From positions 100,618 to 164,617 of the forward strand of contig JAKCPI010005372.1 in assembly GCA_023213315.1 (NCBI GenBank): a DNA stretch of 64,000 nucleotides, given 5' to 3'. The DNA comes from Euborellia annulipes. Taxonomy: Eukaryota > Arthropoda > Insecta > Dermaptera > Anisolabididae. Positions 10,589-21,941 of the stretch are shown here, piece by piece; the stretch's first letter is position 1; every line of letters starts with the position of its first letter. Both the position numbers and the translations under genes were made by a program. The notes under the pieces were generated by a model that did no database searches, had not been told where the DNA came from, and was given only the letters and a program-made list of their open reading frames with translations.

Positions 10589-10724
10589 AATTAAATATTA
10601 ATATCCTATTCAAATATATATATCTCGGAAATTATTTAAAACAATTTTTTTTTATTTTCACTATCTTAGTATTTTAACAGTCATAGGATCTATAATTTTA
10701 ATCCCATTTGTTAAAAACTAGTCG

Positions 10725-11310
10725 TTCATCTGGGGATGCCAAATGGTTTTCGCAACATGGTCTGGCTGTGTGTCAGTTCATGGGCGTAGCCAGAGGGAGG
10801 CAGGGAGGGGCCTTGCCCCCCCGGCTTGCCCTAAAAATAAAAAAAAACAAATATAATATATATATATATATATTTCCCACTGGGAATTTTTTTAACGCCG
10901 CAATCCACTACATTAATTTAATTTTTTTTTATTTAAATAAATAATTAATAATCTATGTATATATTAATTGCAAACCCCCCTCGCTCTAACGAGGGGTTGG
11001 CTCCACCCTAACAAGATGTCTGGCTACGCCCATGTGTCAGTTTGTCTGTCTGTCTGTGAACAAAATATCTCAAGGAAAAGAGCTAGAAGCTTGAAATTTT
11101 ATATTTTATTTAGGCATGAAAATAAACTTTTAAACAAAATCGGCCAAAAAGTACTAATATACTTTCTGATGTGCTTTTTCAGTTATTTTTTCGATTTTCT
11201 CAAAATGTTGATAAAAATTCAAAAATCAATTATTTTTTAGATGCTCTTTAAAATGTATATTCTCATTTTGCCTTTGATATGTTTTGAAGAACACTTCACT
11301 CTTATTTTTA
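10725..11310 (-). repeat. HpR copy split by a hAT MITE
   Basis: Minus-strand blocks GGTTTTCGCAACATGGTCTG, then GTCTGTCTGTCTGTGAACAA, then AAAATCGGCCAAAAAGTACT and TAGATGCTCTTTAAAATGTA. A hAT MITE at 10779-11034 interrupts the GTGTGTCAGTT stretch. The copy ends near 11310 without a head hairpin. Confidence 0.75.
10779..11034. mobile_element. hAT MITE, CATGGGCGTAGCCAGA ends
   Basis: A perfect 16-bp terminal inverted repeat CATGGGCGTAGCCAGA/TCTGGCTACGCCCATG is flanked by a perfect 8-bp duplication TGTCAGTT (10771-10778 and 11035-11042). That pair of features is diagnostic of hAT. It lies in an HpR copy. Confidence 0.95.
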
Positions 11311-12075
11311 AATTAAATGAATTAATTGCAGATTTACAAAATTTAAAGAAATAGTAAATATTGTAGTATTTTTAACACTTGATTGTAATTTCGTTTTCAT
11401 TTTTTTCTTTTCACATTAAAATATAGATTGTGAACTAATTTAAAAATTTTTGTAATATCCCGAGAGAGAATGATTTTTTTTTTTTAGAGAGAATGCAATT
11501 ACTTTAATTTTGTTTTATTAACTCTGTATAATACATGAAACTTTAAAACTAATATGTATGATTAAATGGAGTCAACAAAAAAGTTTTGATTTGAATGGTT
11601 TTTGAAAAGTTGTTTTTTTCCCTCTCTCTTTATTTTGCAACTATTTACAAAAATACAATTTATTATCCATTACCATAATAATAGAAAAAAAAATGTATTT
11701 TTTTTTTGTTTTTGTTTTAACCCAATTTACTATCCCTTTTTTGGTAAGAAGCAACATCTCGAGATCTAGAGACATCAGCTAATTGAATTGTAGGCTGTTG
11801 TTAAAAAATTAGTGGCCCATTCAGAAGGGCATTTGGGTTAATTGGAGTGGTGTGGTGGCAGGGTGAAATCCAAAAGGGTGACGTGGTGAGTTGAGTGACA
11901 CGTAAGAGGTGAGTTATTTGTCCGAAACATTCTTTTTGCTTAGGAAAGCGAATTCTTAACAAAAATAAATAAATAAAATAAAAAGGCTAAAGCCCAAATT
12001 AATCTTCCATTAAATAATCAACTAAACGGACCTTAGTTTGAAAATAATTGGAAGATTTATTCGAAATATAACACA

Positions 12076-12115
<40 letters not shown>

Positions 12116-12330
12116 GCATATATTTTTAAATCAAAATGAATGGTCAAACATTAGTTTTAATAAAAATAGAGTTTAGAAAAAAAAAATTTATATAAATTTA
12201 ATATTTTTAGTGAAAAAATATATTCGCTTATGTATTTCAATATAATAGTTAAATTTATCTTCTCTTGGTGTAATATTTAAAAGCTCTAAAATTATAAACT
12301 GTCGGAAATATTGGGCAACATAAGAGGTCG
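11311..12330. other. AT-rich spacer with (TA)n
   Basis: AT-rich, with a (TA)n microsatellite at about 12079-12112. The GC-neutral patch at 11740-11900 shows no frame or repeat I recognise. Confidence 0.5.
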
Positions 12331-12389
12331 GCAACCCGCTAAGTCATTTTGTTCGGTGTGTGAAACTTTTTTGAATTGTATGCACAAAT

Positions 12390-13172
12390 TAAAAAATCTC
12401 TTACAGTGGTGTCAAACCAGATTTTTTTTGTCGGGATATCTTTAGTTTCCCATAGCACCTTAGTTCCAAACTTGACCACTTGAGTTTCATAAGTAAAAAT
12501 TTGCATAGGCTCTGTGTATTTCAATATAGTATTTTAAATGTTGACTGCTTGAAATAAACTATGGTTATTTTTCAAAATTTTAATCTCATATTTGAATAAT
12601 TTATTCATAATAGAAAATCCTAATTAAGTACAAATTTCTTAAGAATTGGAAAATATTTTTTTAATTGTCTAAAAAAGAGGACCCCCTTTTGAATCGAAAT
12701 TTACATACAAATTTCCATAGGAATTTAACATAGGCTCTATGGAAGGAAGATCCGAAAAGTAAATTAAAAATATTTGAAATACTACATCAGTAAAGTATAT
12801 TATATATTTTCACGAAAAATTTTACTGATATACTTTTTAAAAAGAATCTAAAAAATAGTTAATTTATGAATTTTAATGAAAATGGGAAAACATATTCTTT
12901 TACCATGGCAACCATTTCGTTTATCTTTGTCCTATGAAGTACAAGAGTAAAGTGGTCTTCATATGAATTCAAGGTCAAAATGAGAATATACATTTTAAAG
13001 AGAATCTAAAAAAATAATTGAATTTTGAATTTTAATTAAAATCGTTGGAGCGAATTTTGAAAAAAATGGAAAAAAAAAATCTGAAAAAGTACTTCACTAA
13101 AGTACTTTTTTTCTTCAAAAGCTTATTTTAACTGTCCCGGATGGTATCTAACTTAAATATAAAATTTCAATC
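12390..13172 (+). repeat. HpR long form
   Basis: A degraded head (CAAACCAGATTTTTTTTGTC) is followed by the long-form block TTTCCCATAGCACCTTAG, then GACCCCCTTTTGAATCGAAA, GGCTCTATGGAAGGAAGA, an X-box-like ACCATGGCAACC and the GGTACTTCACTAAAGTAC region. It stops near 13172 at a hAT-like fragment, so the tail is missing. Confidence 0.75.
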
Positions 13173-13175
13173 TCG

Positions 13176-13406
13176 TAGTCTTATGGGAGGCGCGAATATT
13201 AGCCATAGCGAGCAATTTTCTAAAATATTGCTAAAATCTTATAGATAAAATAATAAATAATATAATAGTTTGTATTAATACATTTTTTTTTTTGTAATAA
13301 AAATTTTTGTATTTGTATTATTTTATAAAATGGGGGGGGGGGGGGGCATTATTCGATTAAATATTTTTAAGAGAGGCGCGATAACACAAAGTTTGGAAAC
13401 CACTGG
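13176..13406. mobile_element. hAT-like fragment
   Basis: GAGGCGCG occurs near both ends. The right end is TTTGGAAACCACTG, the inverse of the common hAT end CAGTGGTTTCC. The left terminus is not visible, so the element looks truncated or rearranged. Confidence 0.45.
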
Positions 13407-13422
13407 TCTATATATATAAAGT

Positions 13423-13458
<36 letters not shown>

Positions 13459-14947
13459 AGTAAATATAGAATTGAAAAAGCGGTTCGGATAAAAATGTAG
13501 CTATCACAAAGGTTGCCGACCCTTAATAATCTACATATATATTGTTGCCTTTTTTTCTCTAAATGTTTTCTTAATGTGCTTTCAATCACTATGTATGAAT
13601 TTGTTGATGATTGTCTTTTTGTTAATTTCCCGGCCCATATGTTAAAAAACACTGGCCGAGAATTTTATCGCAATTGACCGTAAAGGGTATTTTCCGGATA
13701 AAGAGTTTCTAATTTTATTTTGTAGGCCTAACAGTTTTATTATATTGAACAATTGTTTTTTTTTTTTCTTTAATCCAAATTAAAAGGGCCAAATGAAGAA
13801 ATGATTTCTCTTTAATCGTTTGGAGGAACAAATCTTAGTTCTTCGTTCCAACATATTAATTTTGTTCATGAACCTTAAAAGCCATTCTCCCCTGTCGTCA
13901 AACTCAGTTAAATAAGCTCTAAAGCCGGGGGTGCCAAACTTTATGAGGCTGTGATCTACACGAGTCCGATTCCCTCTCTACTCAAAATAAAAAGATGTTT
14001 TATTTTTTCATTAAAAAATTCCCAATTATCGTTGGTTAAACTTAAAAAAAAAAAAAATTTAACTAATAAATATATGTAAATTAGCCTTTTAAAATTCTAA
14101 TCCATGGCCTAAGTTTAATTTAATGACTTTTTAATTAGTTTTAGAAATTTTAATTCTAATTTCACGATCAATTTTTTATTAGCTATGTTTATAAATTTTT
14201 ACATCGTATTGTTTTTTTAAACTCACTTTAAATTAGTTATTTTTTTTTCTAAGCTCCAATAACCAAAGTATTTTTTTTATTTTATAAGTAAAAAGTATAT
14301 TTCACAAAAAAATATTAATCAGACAATTTTTTTTTTGCTATATAGTCGTAACAAATTCGATTTTAGGAAATTCTCTTAAATAAGCACGTTTTGTGTTGTG
14401 GTCTTTAAAATGGGTTTTTAATAAATTGATATTAAATTGGTAGGTTGGTAGAATATCTGATATCCTTTTATAAAATGAATGCAAATTACTAAAGATATCA
14501 ATTCGAAATATAAATGTTATTCTAATGTTTTGTTTTGATTGTTTTTTTTTCCCCTAATGAGAATACTCTAAAATTGTGTTTATAAATCCCCAGAAAAAAT
14601 TTTACTTAAATAGCGAGAATAATACAAGGTAAAATTAAGTAAAATTAATCAAAAACACTAGTAATACAAATACTGCCGTTGTGAAGTCAAAAAGAGAGAG
14701 AAAGAGATACACAAAATTTGATATATGGTTGGATAAAAAAAACACATGCAAATTAAAATAATTAATTAATTTTACCTATTCCTTATGTTTCAACTAGACC
14801 CAACGGTATAAGCTTAATTTTAAGAATACATAATATAAATCTATATTATATATCTAAATGACTTTTAGACTCTATGTTCTTGAGTTGCTGAAATAATGTT
14901 AATTATTATTTTTTAAACCAGAAGATGGTTCTAAAAGGGGATTGAAG
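13407..14947. other. AT-rich spacer with (TA)n
   Basis: Contains (TA)n at about 13426-13455. A hAT-end-like stretch (GGGGGTGCCAAACTTTATG) lies at about 13927. Otherwise AT-rich sequence without recognisable genes. Confidence 0.45.
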
Positions 14948-15321
14948 CAGTGGCGTATTCAGGGGGGCCGAGGGGGCCGGGCCCCTCCCCCCCCCCCCAA
15001 AGCCTTCTCCAAAACAAAAAAATACCTATTGTTTTCCCTAATGATTTTTTTTTTTAAATAATTATTTTATTAACTCTCCTAAATTCTAAAATCTAAAAAA
15101 AAACTTATAAATAATTGAAAAAATCTCTAATATTTACGAATTTTATATTAAAATTATTTTTTATTTCAAGAAAAAAAAATTTTTTTTTTATTTGTTTTTT
15201 ATTTATAATTATTATATTATCTAAAAAAAATTTCTCCACTTTAAGTTTATTGGAAAAGGGGGGGGGGGGTTCAAAAACTTTTGCCCCCCCCCCCCAAGCA
15301 GAAATCCTGGCTACGCTACTG
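14948..15321. mobile_element. hAT MITE, CAGTGGCGTATTCAGG ends
   Basis: Left end CAGTGGCGTATTCAGG, right end CCTGGCTACGCTACTG. Flanks GATTGAAG (14940-14947) and GATAGAAG (15322-15329) form an 8-bp duplication with one change. G/C homopolymers lie just inside each end, as in the related elements at 19658 and 22291. Confidence 0.85.
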
Positions 15322-15404
15322 GATAGAAGCATCGATTGTAAATCAATATATAGTTTTGAATTCTAAAATTTATTATTTAATTCGGAATAATATCCTCCTT
15401 AATT

Positions 15405-16245
15405 TTTACTTTCTCTTTTCTATATATATGCCTATATAAAATAATATATAGAGAGAAAGTATTGCGAACATGTCAAAAAGTATATGTAAAGATTTTGAGG
15501 TCCTTCGAGTTCAAAAAAGTGGTTTTCGGAAATTGGTCCGTCTGTCTGTGTGTGATGATGGTTTAAGGGTAGAAGGAAATGAGCTACTAGGTTGAAATTT
15601 TATTTTTAAGTTAGGCACCCCCTGAGGCGTGAAAATAAACTTTTGAACAAAATCGGCCAAAAGGTACAAGTACTTTACTGATGTACTTTTTTTTTTTTTT
15701 AATTTGCTCTATTTTGAATAAAATCAATTATTCTTTAGTTGCTCTTTAAAATCTATATTCTCATTTGCCCTTCAAATCTTTTGAAGCACACTTTACTTTT
15801 GAACTTCATAGGAAAACGATATGAGAAATGGTTGCCATGGTAACAGAATATAAATTGTTTTCCATTTTAATAAATCAACTATTTTTTAGATGCTCTTTAA
15901 AAAGTATATCATACCTAGTATAGTACACAATTTACTGATGTATTTCAGATTTTTCGGCTCTTCCTTCCATAGAGCCAATGTTAATTTTCTATAGGGATTT
16001 GTATGTAAATTTCGATTCAAAAGGGGGTCCCCTTTGGAACATTTTACACATTTAAAAATTTGTTTTCCAATTCTTATGAAATTTTATATTTATTTAGGAT
16101 TCTATATTGTGTAGAAAAGATTCATATTCGAGATTAAAATTTTGAAAAATAACCATAGTTTATTTCAAGCAGTCAATGTTTAAAACCAAAGTGGTCAAGT
16201 TTGGAACTAAGGTGCTATGGGAAACTAAATATATCTCGACAGAAT
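15405..16245 (-). repeat. HpR long form
   Basis: Minus-strand copy that starts with the tail hairpin (GAGAGAAAGTATTGCG) and runs through GGTTGCCATGGTAACAG (X-box-like) and the long-form blocks TTCGATTCAAAAGGGGG and GTGCTATGGGAAACTAAATA. It ends at TCTCGACA, where the head hairpin should begin but is absent. Confidence 0.8.
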
Positions 16246-17275
16246 TGTCAAGAAAATTATTATATCTGCCATATTATCTTTGATTTTCTTTTGACATTCC
16301 TGACAAAAAGCTCAGAGTTTGAAACGTTGAGTGGAAAATTTATTTATTTCTTGTTGACTGACTATTACAAGTTCGAAAATTAGAATAAAAAAACTACATT
16401 TCAATTAAATTGGATAATATTTCAGAACGAATATGAATATAATATATAATATTTTCAAGCGTTGGTTATAAATTAATTTAAAAAAGTCTGTAAAATCTTA
16501 ATAGATCTCTATTTTTTAGATATACATATTTGCGTGTGTGTCTGTATGTATGTGTGTGTGTGTGATATTATTTATAAAGCATGCAAGCAAGCATCATGCA
16601 TAAATAAATCGCAATAAATGATGACCTAAACATAGAGCTGATATGTAAATCTACTTAATTGTTATTAAAATTACAAGCAAACATTAATAAAACATTTATT
16701 TTTAATTTCAAATTTTTTGAATATATTCCAGAGATATCAAGTTTCCATTTGAAAATAAAAAACTTATTTAATTTTTTTTTAATAAAATGAATTTTAGAGT
16801 AGCTTGTTTAGTATTAAACGATAAATAGAATAAATAGACTATATAAAATTCATATATAACAATAAATCTTATATTTATAAACATAAAACTCACAATTAAA
16901 TTTGAGACGCATTATACGCGCGTATACATTATTTAAGTTGAAAACTATTTTCTTTGAGATAATTTTTCATTCAGAATATTATTATTTTAGTTTCATCAAT
17001 TTCGATTGTGTTGAAATAAAAATATTATCATAGTTAATGTTTTATCTCGTTTGCATGTAAAATAATAATACATGATCATATAGAAAGGGGAAAAAAAATT
17101 ATGTTCCAGTGATATTAAAACTACATTTTTAATCAAAAAACTTTTTTGTTAATCAACAAAAAAAGAACAAATAAATAAATAAATAATTCTAAAAATATGG
17201 TAAGGACAGAAATAAAGGAATTTTTTCTCATTGCTACATTGTATAAACAAAATGGAAATTTCGTTTCTGTCTATG
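16246..17275. other. AT-rich spacer
   Basis: Contains a (TG)-rich stretch at about 16532-16563. No gene or repeat boundary seen. Confidence 0.5.
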
Positions 17276-17384
17276 TACAGTGAGTGACAAAATCATGCAT
17301 TTTTTACATGTAATTATTTCATTGTTTGTTTTTAAATATGAAAAAATATTAATCGAAATTTTCCAATTTAAGTATTTAAATTTA

Positions 17385-18203
17385 AAATGTTGACTATGGT
17401 TATGGGTTTTCAAAATTTTAATCTCATATTTGGTTATTTTAAACAGAATAGAGAATCCTAAATAAATACAAAATTATATTATATAATTGGAAATTTTTTT
17501 TTTAAATATGTAAAAAGTTCTAAAAGGAACCCCCTTATGAATCGAAATTAACAAGCAAATCCCCATAGGGATTTAACATTGACTCTATAGTTGGAAGAGC
17601 CGGAAAATGAATTTGAAAAATCTGAAATACCACATCAGTAAAGTGTACTTAAAACAATTTTCACGAAAAATTTTAATGATATATTTTTTAAAGGGCTTCT
17701 AAAAAATAGTTTATTTATGGATTTTAATCAAAATGGGAAAATATTTACATTTTGTTACCATGGCAACAATTTTTCGTTTCTAAGATATTATGTACTCTAA
17801 GATGAAAAAATTTATAATGATTGATAATGTTTTTTTTTTCCCGATACTAATCTTTGTTTCGTCTCTTGTTATGTACACATTAGTTCTGAGGATGATCCCA
17901 ACCGGGATCGAGACATCAACTTGGTGGGAATAAAATAATGAAATACAACTAGCTGCAGAATTTCTTCACCTTTTCACCTATCCCAATTTTAACTGCCCAG
18001 GAGGGTACCAAACTTGAATATAAAATTTAAACCTTATTCATTTACTTCATGCTTAAAATAGTTACACACCCCACACAGAACAATTTGTGAAAATCACTTT
18101 TTTGGACTCAGGGGACCTCAAAACGTGTATATCCATCAAAATCTCGACAACAAATTTTGACATGATCATTATTTATTACATATAAAGGCAAGAGAAAATT
18201 AAA
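17385..18203 (+). repeat. HpR long form, headless
   Basis: Starts inside the long-form block (ATGTTGACTATGGTTATG), passes CGAAATTAACAAGCAAATCC and GTTACCATGGCAAC, then resumes after an unrelated insert (about 17780-17985) with GAGGGTACCAAACTTGAATA. It runs to CTCGACAACAAATTTTGACA near the tail. Confidence 0.75.
17882..17921 (+). ncRNA. Hammerhead-like motif (one core change)
   Basis: AGTT, then CTGAGGA (core CUGANGA), then GATCCC-AACC-GGGATC (perfect 6-bp stem II), then GAGACATC (consensus GAAACGUC), then AACT pairing with AGTT as stem I. The second adenine of GAAA is G here, which should impair cleavage. It lies in a ~200-bp insert within an HpR copy. This is a structural reading from sequence only. 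Confidence 0.45.
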
Positions 18204-18269
18204 TAATGTAATAATCAAATCACAAATAGCAAACGCCATGAGTGGTGGTTAATTTTGGCGCTCACTGTA

Positions 18270-19255
18270 CTTATTGTTTTATTTGTATAGACAAGTTGCC
18301 AGCCGAACGGTTTAATATAAAATTTTATACGGCAACACAACAAAAAATATTCTGTTTCTAACGAGTAACAATAAATATTGATATCAGATTCAGAGAAATT
18401 AAAAATGATATCAAGATATCGGTGGTCTTTTTAAAAAAAGACGAACTTCAAATAAAGCATTCTGCCTGTTATAGGAAAATCTCGTTGTATTTTATTATAA
18501 AATAAACTCATATAAGCTCCTAATTGAATGCTTAATAGAAAGATGACTTTATTTTCTTAATTAGTAAACAAAATGAAACTTTATCTTCACTATCGGAGAT
18601 TATTTAAATAATAACGACACATGCAAGACGTCCCGAAAAGGGGCTTGTAATCTCCTTTCGAATCTTATCCTTAACAGGATCGAATATTGGATGGCCCCTC
18701 GAGAGGCAACAACTTGGTTCTAATTCTTTTATGACATGTTAAACACCCTTAAAAAAAAACTTAAGCAAAGGTTTTGAAATAAAAATAAAATGAGGTACGA
18801 TCATTAGGGTATAAGTAGAGTACGCCCCCCTCAGGTGTTGCCTATTAATTAAATTACAAGCCGCTTTCACTAGGGGATCCCACGCCCTCCTGGACTGCCT
18901 TAATATCCCTATTCCTAGGGATTATGTAAATTATGTGATAGTCAGAAAATCAAGTCTTAGTTAAGAAAACTTTTTTTTTTTTTTTTAAACGCAAAAAGAA
19001 AAAATTTAATTTAGTCATCAGTATTGAATTTTTAATTATATGGAATTTTATTATTGTAAATAAGAAATGTACCTTGAGTTGTTTCATTAATATATTTTTT
19101 GGAATTTAAACCATTGCACATGCGTGGTTTCTGTCATTAATTTATCATCAATAAATAAAATTAATCAATTTTATATACTAGACTTCAATTTATATCCAAA
19201 TCATTTTCTGAGTTTAAATGAATTTATTTAAAAAATTAAATATTTTTAAAGGTGT
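18270..19255. other. Spacer, partly GC-neutral
   Basis: 18600-18930 is less AT-rich than its surroundings and has a short inverted pair (GGGGCTTGTAAT/ATTACAAGCC), but I recognise no gene. The rest is AT-rich, with a T run at about 18971-18987. Confidence 0.45.
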
Positions 19256-19257
19256 GA

Positions 19258-19613
19258 CTTAATGCACAGCGCACAACTTTCTCTTAGCTTGGGTAATCGA
19301 AATTTGTGTACTGTGCTGTCACAGCAGATTTTTTTGGGTTGAGATATATTTAGTTTCCCATAGCACTTTAGGTCCAAACTTGACCACTTGCGTTTCAAGA
19401 TAATAAAAAGATTCTCAATTTCAAATTGTATTTTAAATGACTGTTTGAAATAAACTAGGGTTATTTTTCAAAATTTTAATCTCATAAGTGGATATTTTAT
19501 TCACAATATAAAATTTAATAAGAATTGGGAAAAATTTTTTAATTATATAAAAAGTTCCAAAGGGTCCCGTTTTAATCAGAATTTACGTGTAAATCCCTAT
19601 AGGGATTTAACAT
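19258..19613 (+). repeat. HpR long form, 3'-truncated
   Basis: The head hairpin is present (CACAGCGCACAACTTTCTCT against GTACTGTGCTGTCACAGCAG), followed by TTTCCCATAGCACTTTAGG and the long-form blocks. It breaks at ATTTAACATTGGC, where the end of another MITE begins. Confidence 0.75.
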
Positions 19614-19647
19614 TGGCGCTTGACACACTAATGCGTAACAGGGGCCA
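19614..19647. mobile_element. MITE end fragment
   Basis: TGGCGCTTGACACACTAATG matches the right end of the MITE at 10331-10588. The rest of that element is not found beside it. Confidence 0.6.
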
Positions 19648-19657
19648 TATATACGTA

Positions 19658-19914
19658 CAGGGGCGTATATAGAAATTTTTTTCGGGGGGGGGGGCCCGAA
19701 CTCAAAAATTTTTGTGCGGAAATTTTTTTTTTTTAAGAAACTATATTTTTTCACACGAAATTTTTTGCGGAACATTTTTTCTATTGCGGAACCAAAGTTG
19801 TCCATCCTGCGGAAAAATTTGTTGCGCTGATGTCTGTATATCCCTATATATGTATATGTGTTTGGGAAATTTCGGGGGGGGGGGGGGCCCTCGCCCCCCA
19901 TAAATACGCCCCTG
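19658..19914. mobile_element. hAT MITE, CAGGGGCGTATATAGA ends
   Basis: Left end CAGGGGCGTATATAGA, right end TAAATACGCCCCTG. A perfect 8-bp duplication TATACGTA flanks it (19650-19657 and 19915-19922). G runs lie inside both ends. The insertion is next to a fragment of another MITE. Confidence 0.93.
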
Positions 19915-19922
19915 TATACGTA

Positions 19923-21040
19923 TATATAACACACATAGTAAGAGAAAGTAAATATACTTGTTCTCTCATTTAAAATAAAATTGAGCAGGTGCCAAAATGG
20001 CATTCATATGGACCTTGACAAAATCAAAAAAAAAATTTCTAATTTTTAATTAAATAATGGAATTTCCCTCATTTTATCAGCATCTATGATCATTCAATTA
20101 AATGTCAAATCATAAGAAGATTATAGTAAAAAAATTCGTTAAAAAATAAATATTATAATTATATTTAATTTAAATTTAATTAATTTAAATTTTATATTAT
20201 AGTTATATTTAATTTCCTGTCTGTTGAGCCTTCAGTATTCTAATCTAAAGTTTATATATTTTATTGTACTGTTTAAATTAATTTTAATTTATTTTATGTT
20301 CCATGATGGTATCTAATTCAATTGAAATATATTTCTCGCCTGGGACGGGATGCGAACCCGTTCTTTGTTTTGGTACGGAAATTATTTTAATATAATCAAA
20401 ATTGGCTCACTAGTATAAGATAAATCTCAAAAATTATAAAATTACTAATTTTTATCTATATGATTTTTTTTTTAATAAGAAATTTGAATATTTTTTTTTT
20501 TAATAATATAATATAATATTTTTATGCGCTATTAAAAGAATATTAAAAAAAAAAAATAAACAAATTATCTTAAGAAAAATAATTTTTAAGCTTTCATTAA
20601 AAAATAAGAAACTATAAACTTTGATTTTTTTTTTTTTTAATAAGAAAAAAAATTTTCCTTAGATTGATAATTAACAAATTAATATATTATAATTTATGTT
20701 AAATGGTAAATGTATTTACTTGTTAATGATCGGAGTATAAATGCTAATGATTGATGAACATTCTGTTTAAGAATCCTAATTATCGTGCTACTAATTAATG
20801 TCGGTTTAACGAGTGGACACCGTAGTTATGCAAATTTTACCTGATTTCATTTAATGAATTCATTCAAATGAGTATCTTGAAATAGAAATAATCACCGAAC
20901 AATGTTTACAAAATAATAATAATAGAAAATCTCATAAATTATTATTACAGGATGTTTTAAGTGTATACTCGTATTAAGACTTCTATATATATATATTATC
21001 AAAATTAACTGGTACATTTGAATTATTATTTAAAATTACT
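19923..21040. other. AT-rich spacer with a B-box-like site
   Basis: On the minus strand at about 20340-20362 there is CGGGTTCGCATCCCG, a perfect B-box with T-arm pairing but no A-box nearby. It may be a SINE remnant. The remainder is AT-rich with A/T runs. Confidence 0.4.
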
Positions 21041-21044
21041 ATCG

Positions 21045-21330
21045 GGATCCCCATTTATTTAACCTAGGTGCACGAAGACACACACCTCAAACCCAACCGG
21101 CCTCTGGCCGTAGCCATCCATCTACCGGCATTTACATCGTTTCCTATCTCTAACTAATCCTTAGTTCTAGATCGAACCGGATGTCCTAGTTTGAGGGGGG
21201 GGATTATCTCAGTATTCCAATATTTTTATTTAATGAAAAAATCCGGCACGCCCAAGATTTAAACACGAATCTTCTTTGTAGAGGCCAACACCCTAGCCCG
21301 CTACACCAGTCCGTCAATTGAAATTATATA
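21045..21330 (-). mobile_element. tRNA-derived SINE (family 2), probable
   Basis: The minus strand begins with GGACTGGTGTAGCGGGCTAG (A-box TGGTGTAGCGGG) and, about 40 bp on, AGATTCGTGTTTAAATCT, a T-arm-like B-box. A GC-neutral body extends to about 21045. No clear A tail or target duplication was found, so the 3' boundary is approximate. Confidence 0.6.
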
Positions 21331-21774
21331 TCAAAATAATATCGATTGGGTTTATGTGACTCCGACATCTCATAGTGTTTGTTGAATTTACTAATGGTCT
21401 TTCTTTTAGTGTAATTTATTTTCGGAAAAATTTAACAATTGTGCTTTTGGTAATTGAATTCAAGAGAGTTAAATTCTATATCATTCAAAATTCGTAAACT
21501 GAGAAGGCAACCCTATTTTTATTTTTCACCCTTGTGATTTCTGCTATTTCAACAAATGATAAGAGTTTTAGTAAAATTCTATCATTCTCAAATTAATGAA
21601 ATTTAGGTCAATTTTCAATTATACGTTTACAATTTATTTGTAGAGAAAACATAATATCGGTTAATGTTTAGGATGAAATATTTATTTAGTTTCAAGGATA
21701 TGCCTTTTTGCGCGGAGAAAAAGCTAAAAAATTTTTTTAATATTTGAAAATTTATGGAGGATATATTTGATAAA
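21331..21774. other. AT-rich spacer
   Basis: No recognisable feature. The last ~35 bases are homologous to the sequence beyond the empty hairpin site at about 37.3 kb. Confidence 0.5.
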
Positions 21775-21857
21775 ATCTGGTGTGACTGGCCGCATAGCAC
21801 ACAACTTTCTCTTAGCCTCGGAAATCGAAAGTTGTTCTGTGCTTGTCACACCAGATT
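21775..21857. mobile_element. Solo HpR head hairpin (~82-bp foldback)
   Basis: The head hairpin stands alone here: AATCTGGTGTGACTGGCCGC pairs with TGCTTGTCACACCAGATT around a short loop near GCCTCGG. No HpR body follows. TTGATA occurs on both sides (about 21768-21773 and 21857-21862), consistent with a short target duplication. The same flanking sequence occurs without a hairpin at about 37322-37345, so this hairpin appears to have inserted by itself. Confidence 0.8.
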
Positions 21858-21941
21858 TGATACAAAATACTTATTATAAATTAATGATAGAACAGAATAA
21901 AATTAAACTATAAATATATTAGGTCATATTGTATCTTAATT

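Larger units (their letters stand above)
17278..18267. mobile_element. Mariner-type MITE with an HpR insert
   Basis: The left end (CAGTGAGTGACAAAATCATG, preceded by TA) and right end (GGCGCTCACTG, followed by TA) are diverged relatives of the MITE at 4246-4456. They are about 1 kb apart because an HpR copy occupies about 17385-18203. Confidence 0.7.

Noticed and set aside
19572..20003. 143-codon minus-strand open frame
   Set aside because: It crosses an HpR end, a MITE fragment and a whole hAT MITE with G/C runs. Proline- and lysine-rich low-complexity product; a chance frame.
20335..20365. tRNA or SINE call for an isolated B-box
   Set aside because: The B-box is perfect but no A-box or body is present within the expected distance.
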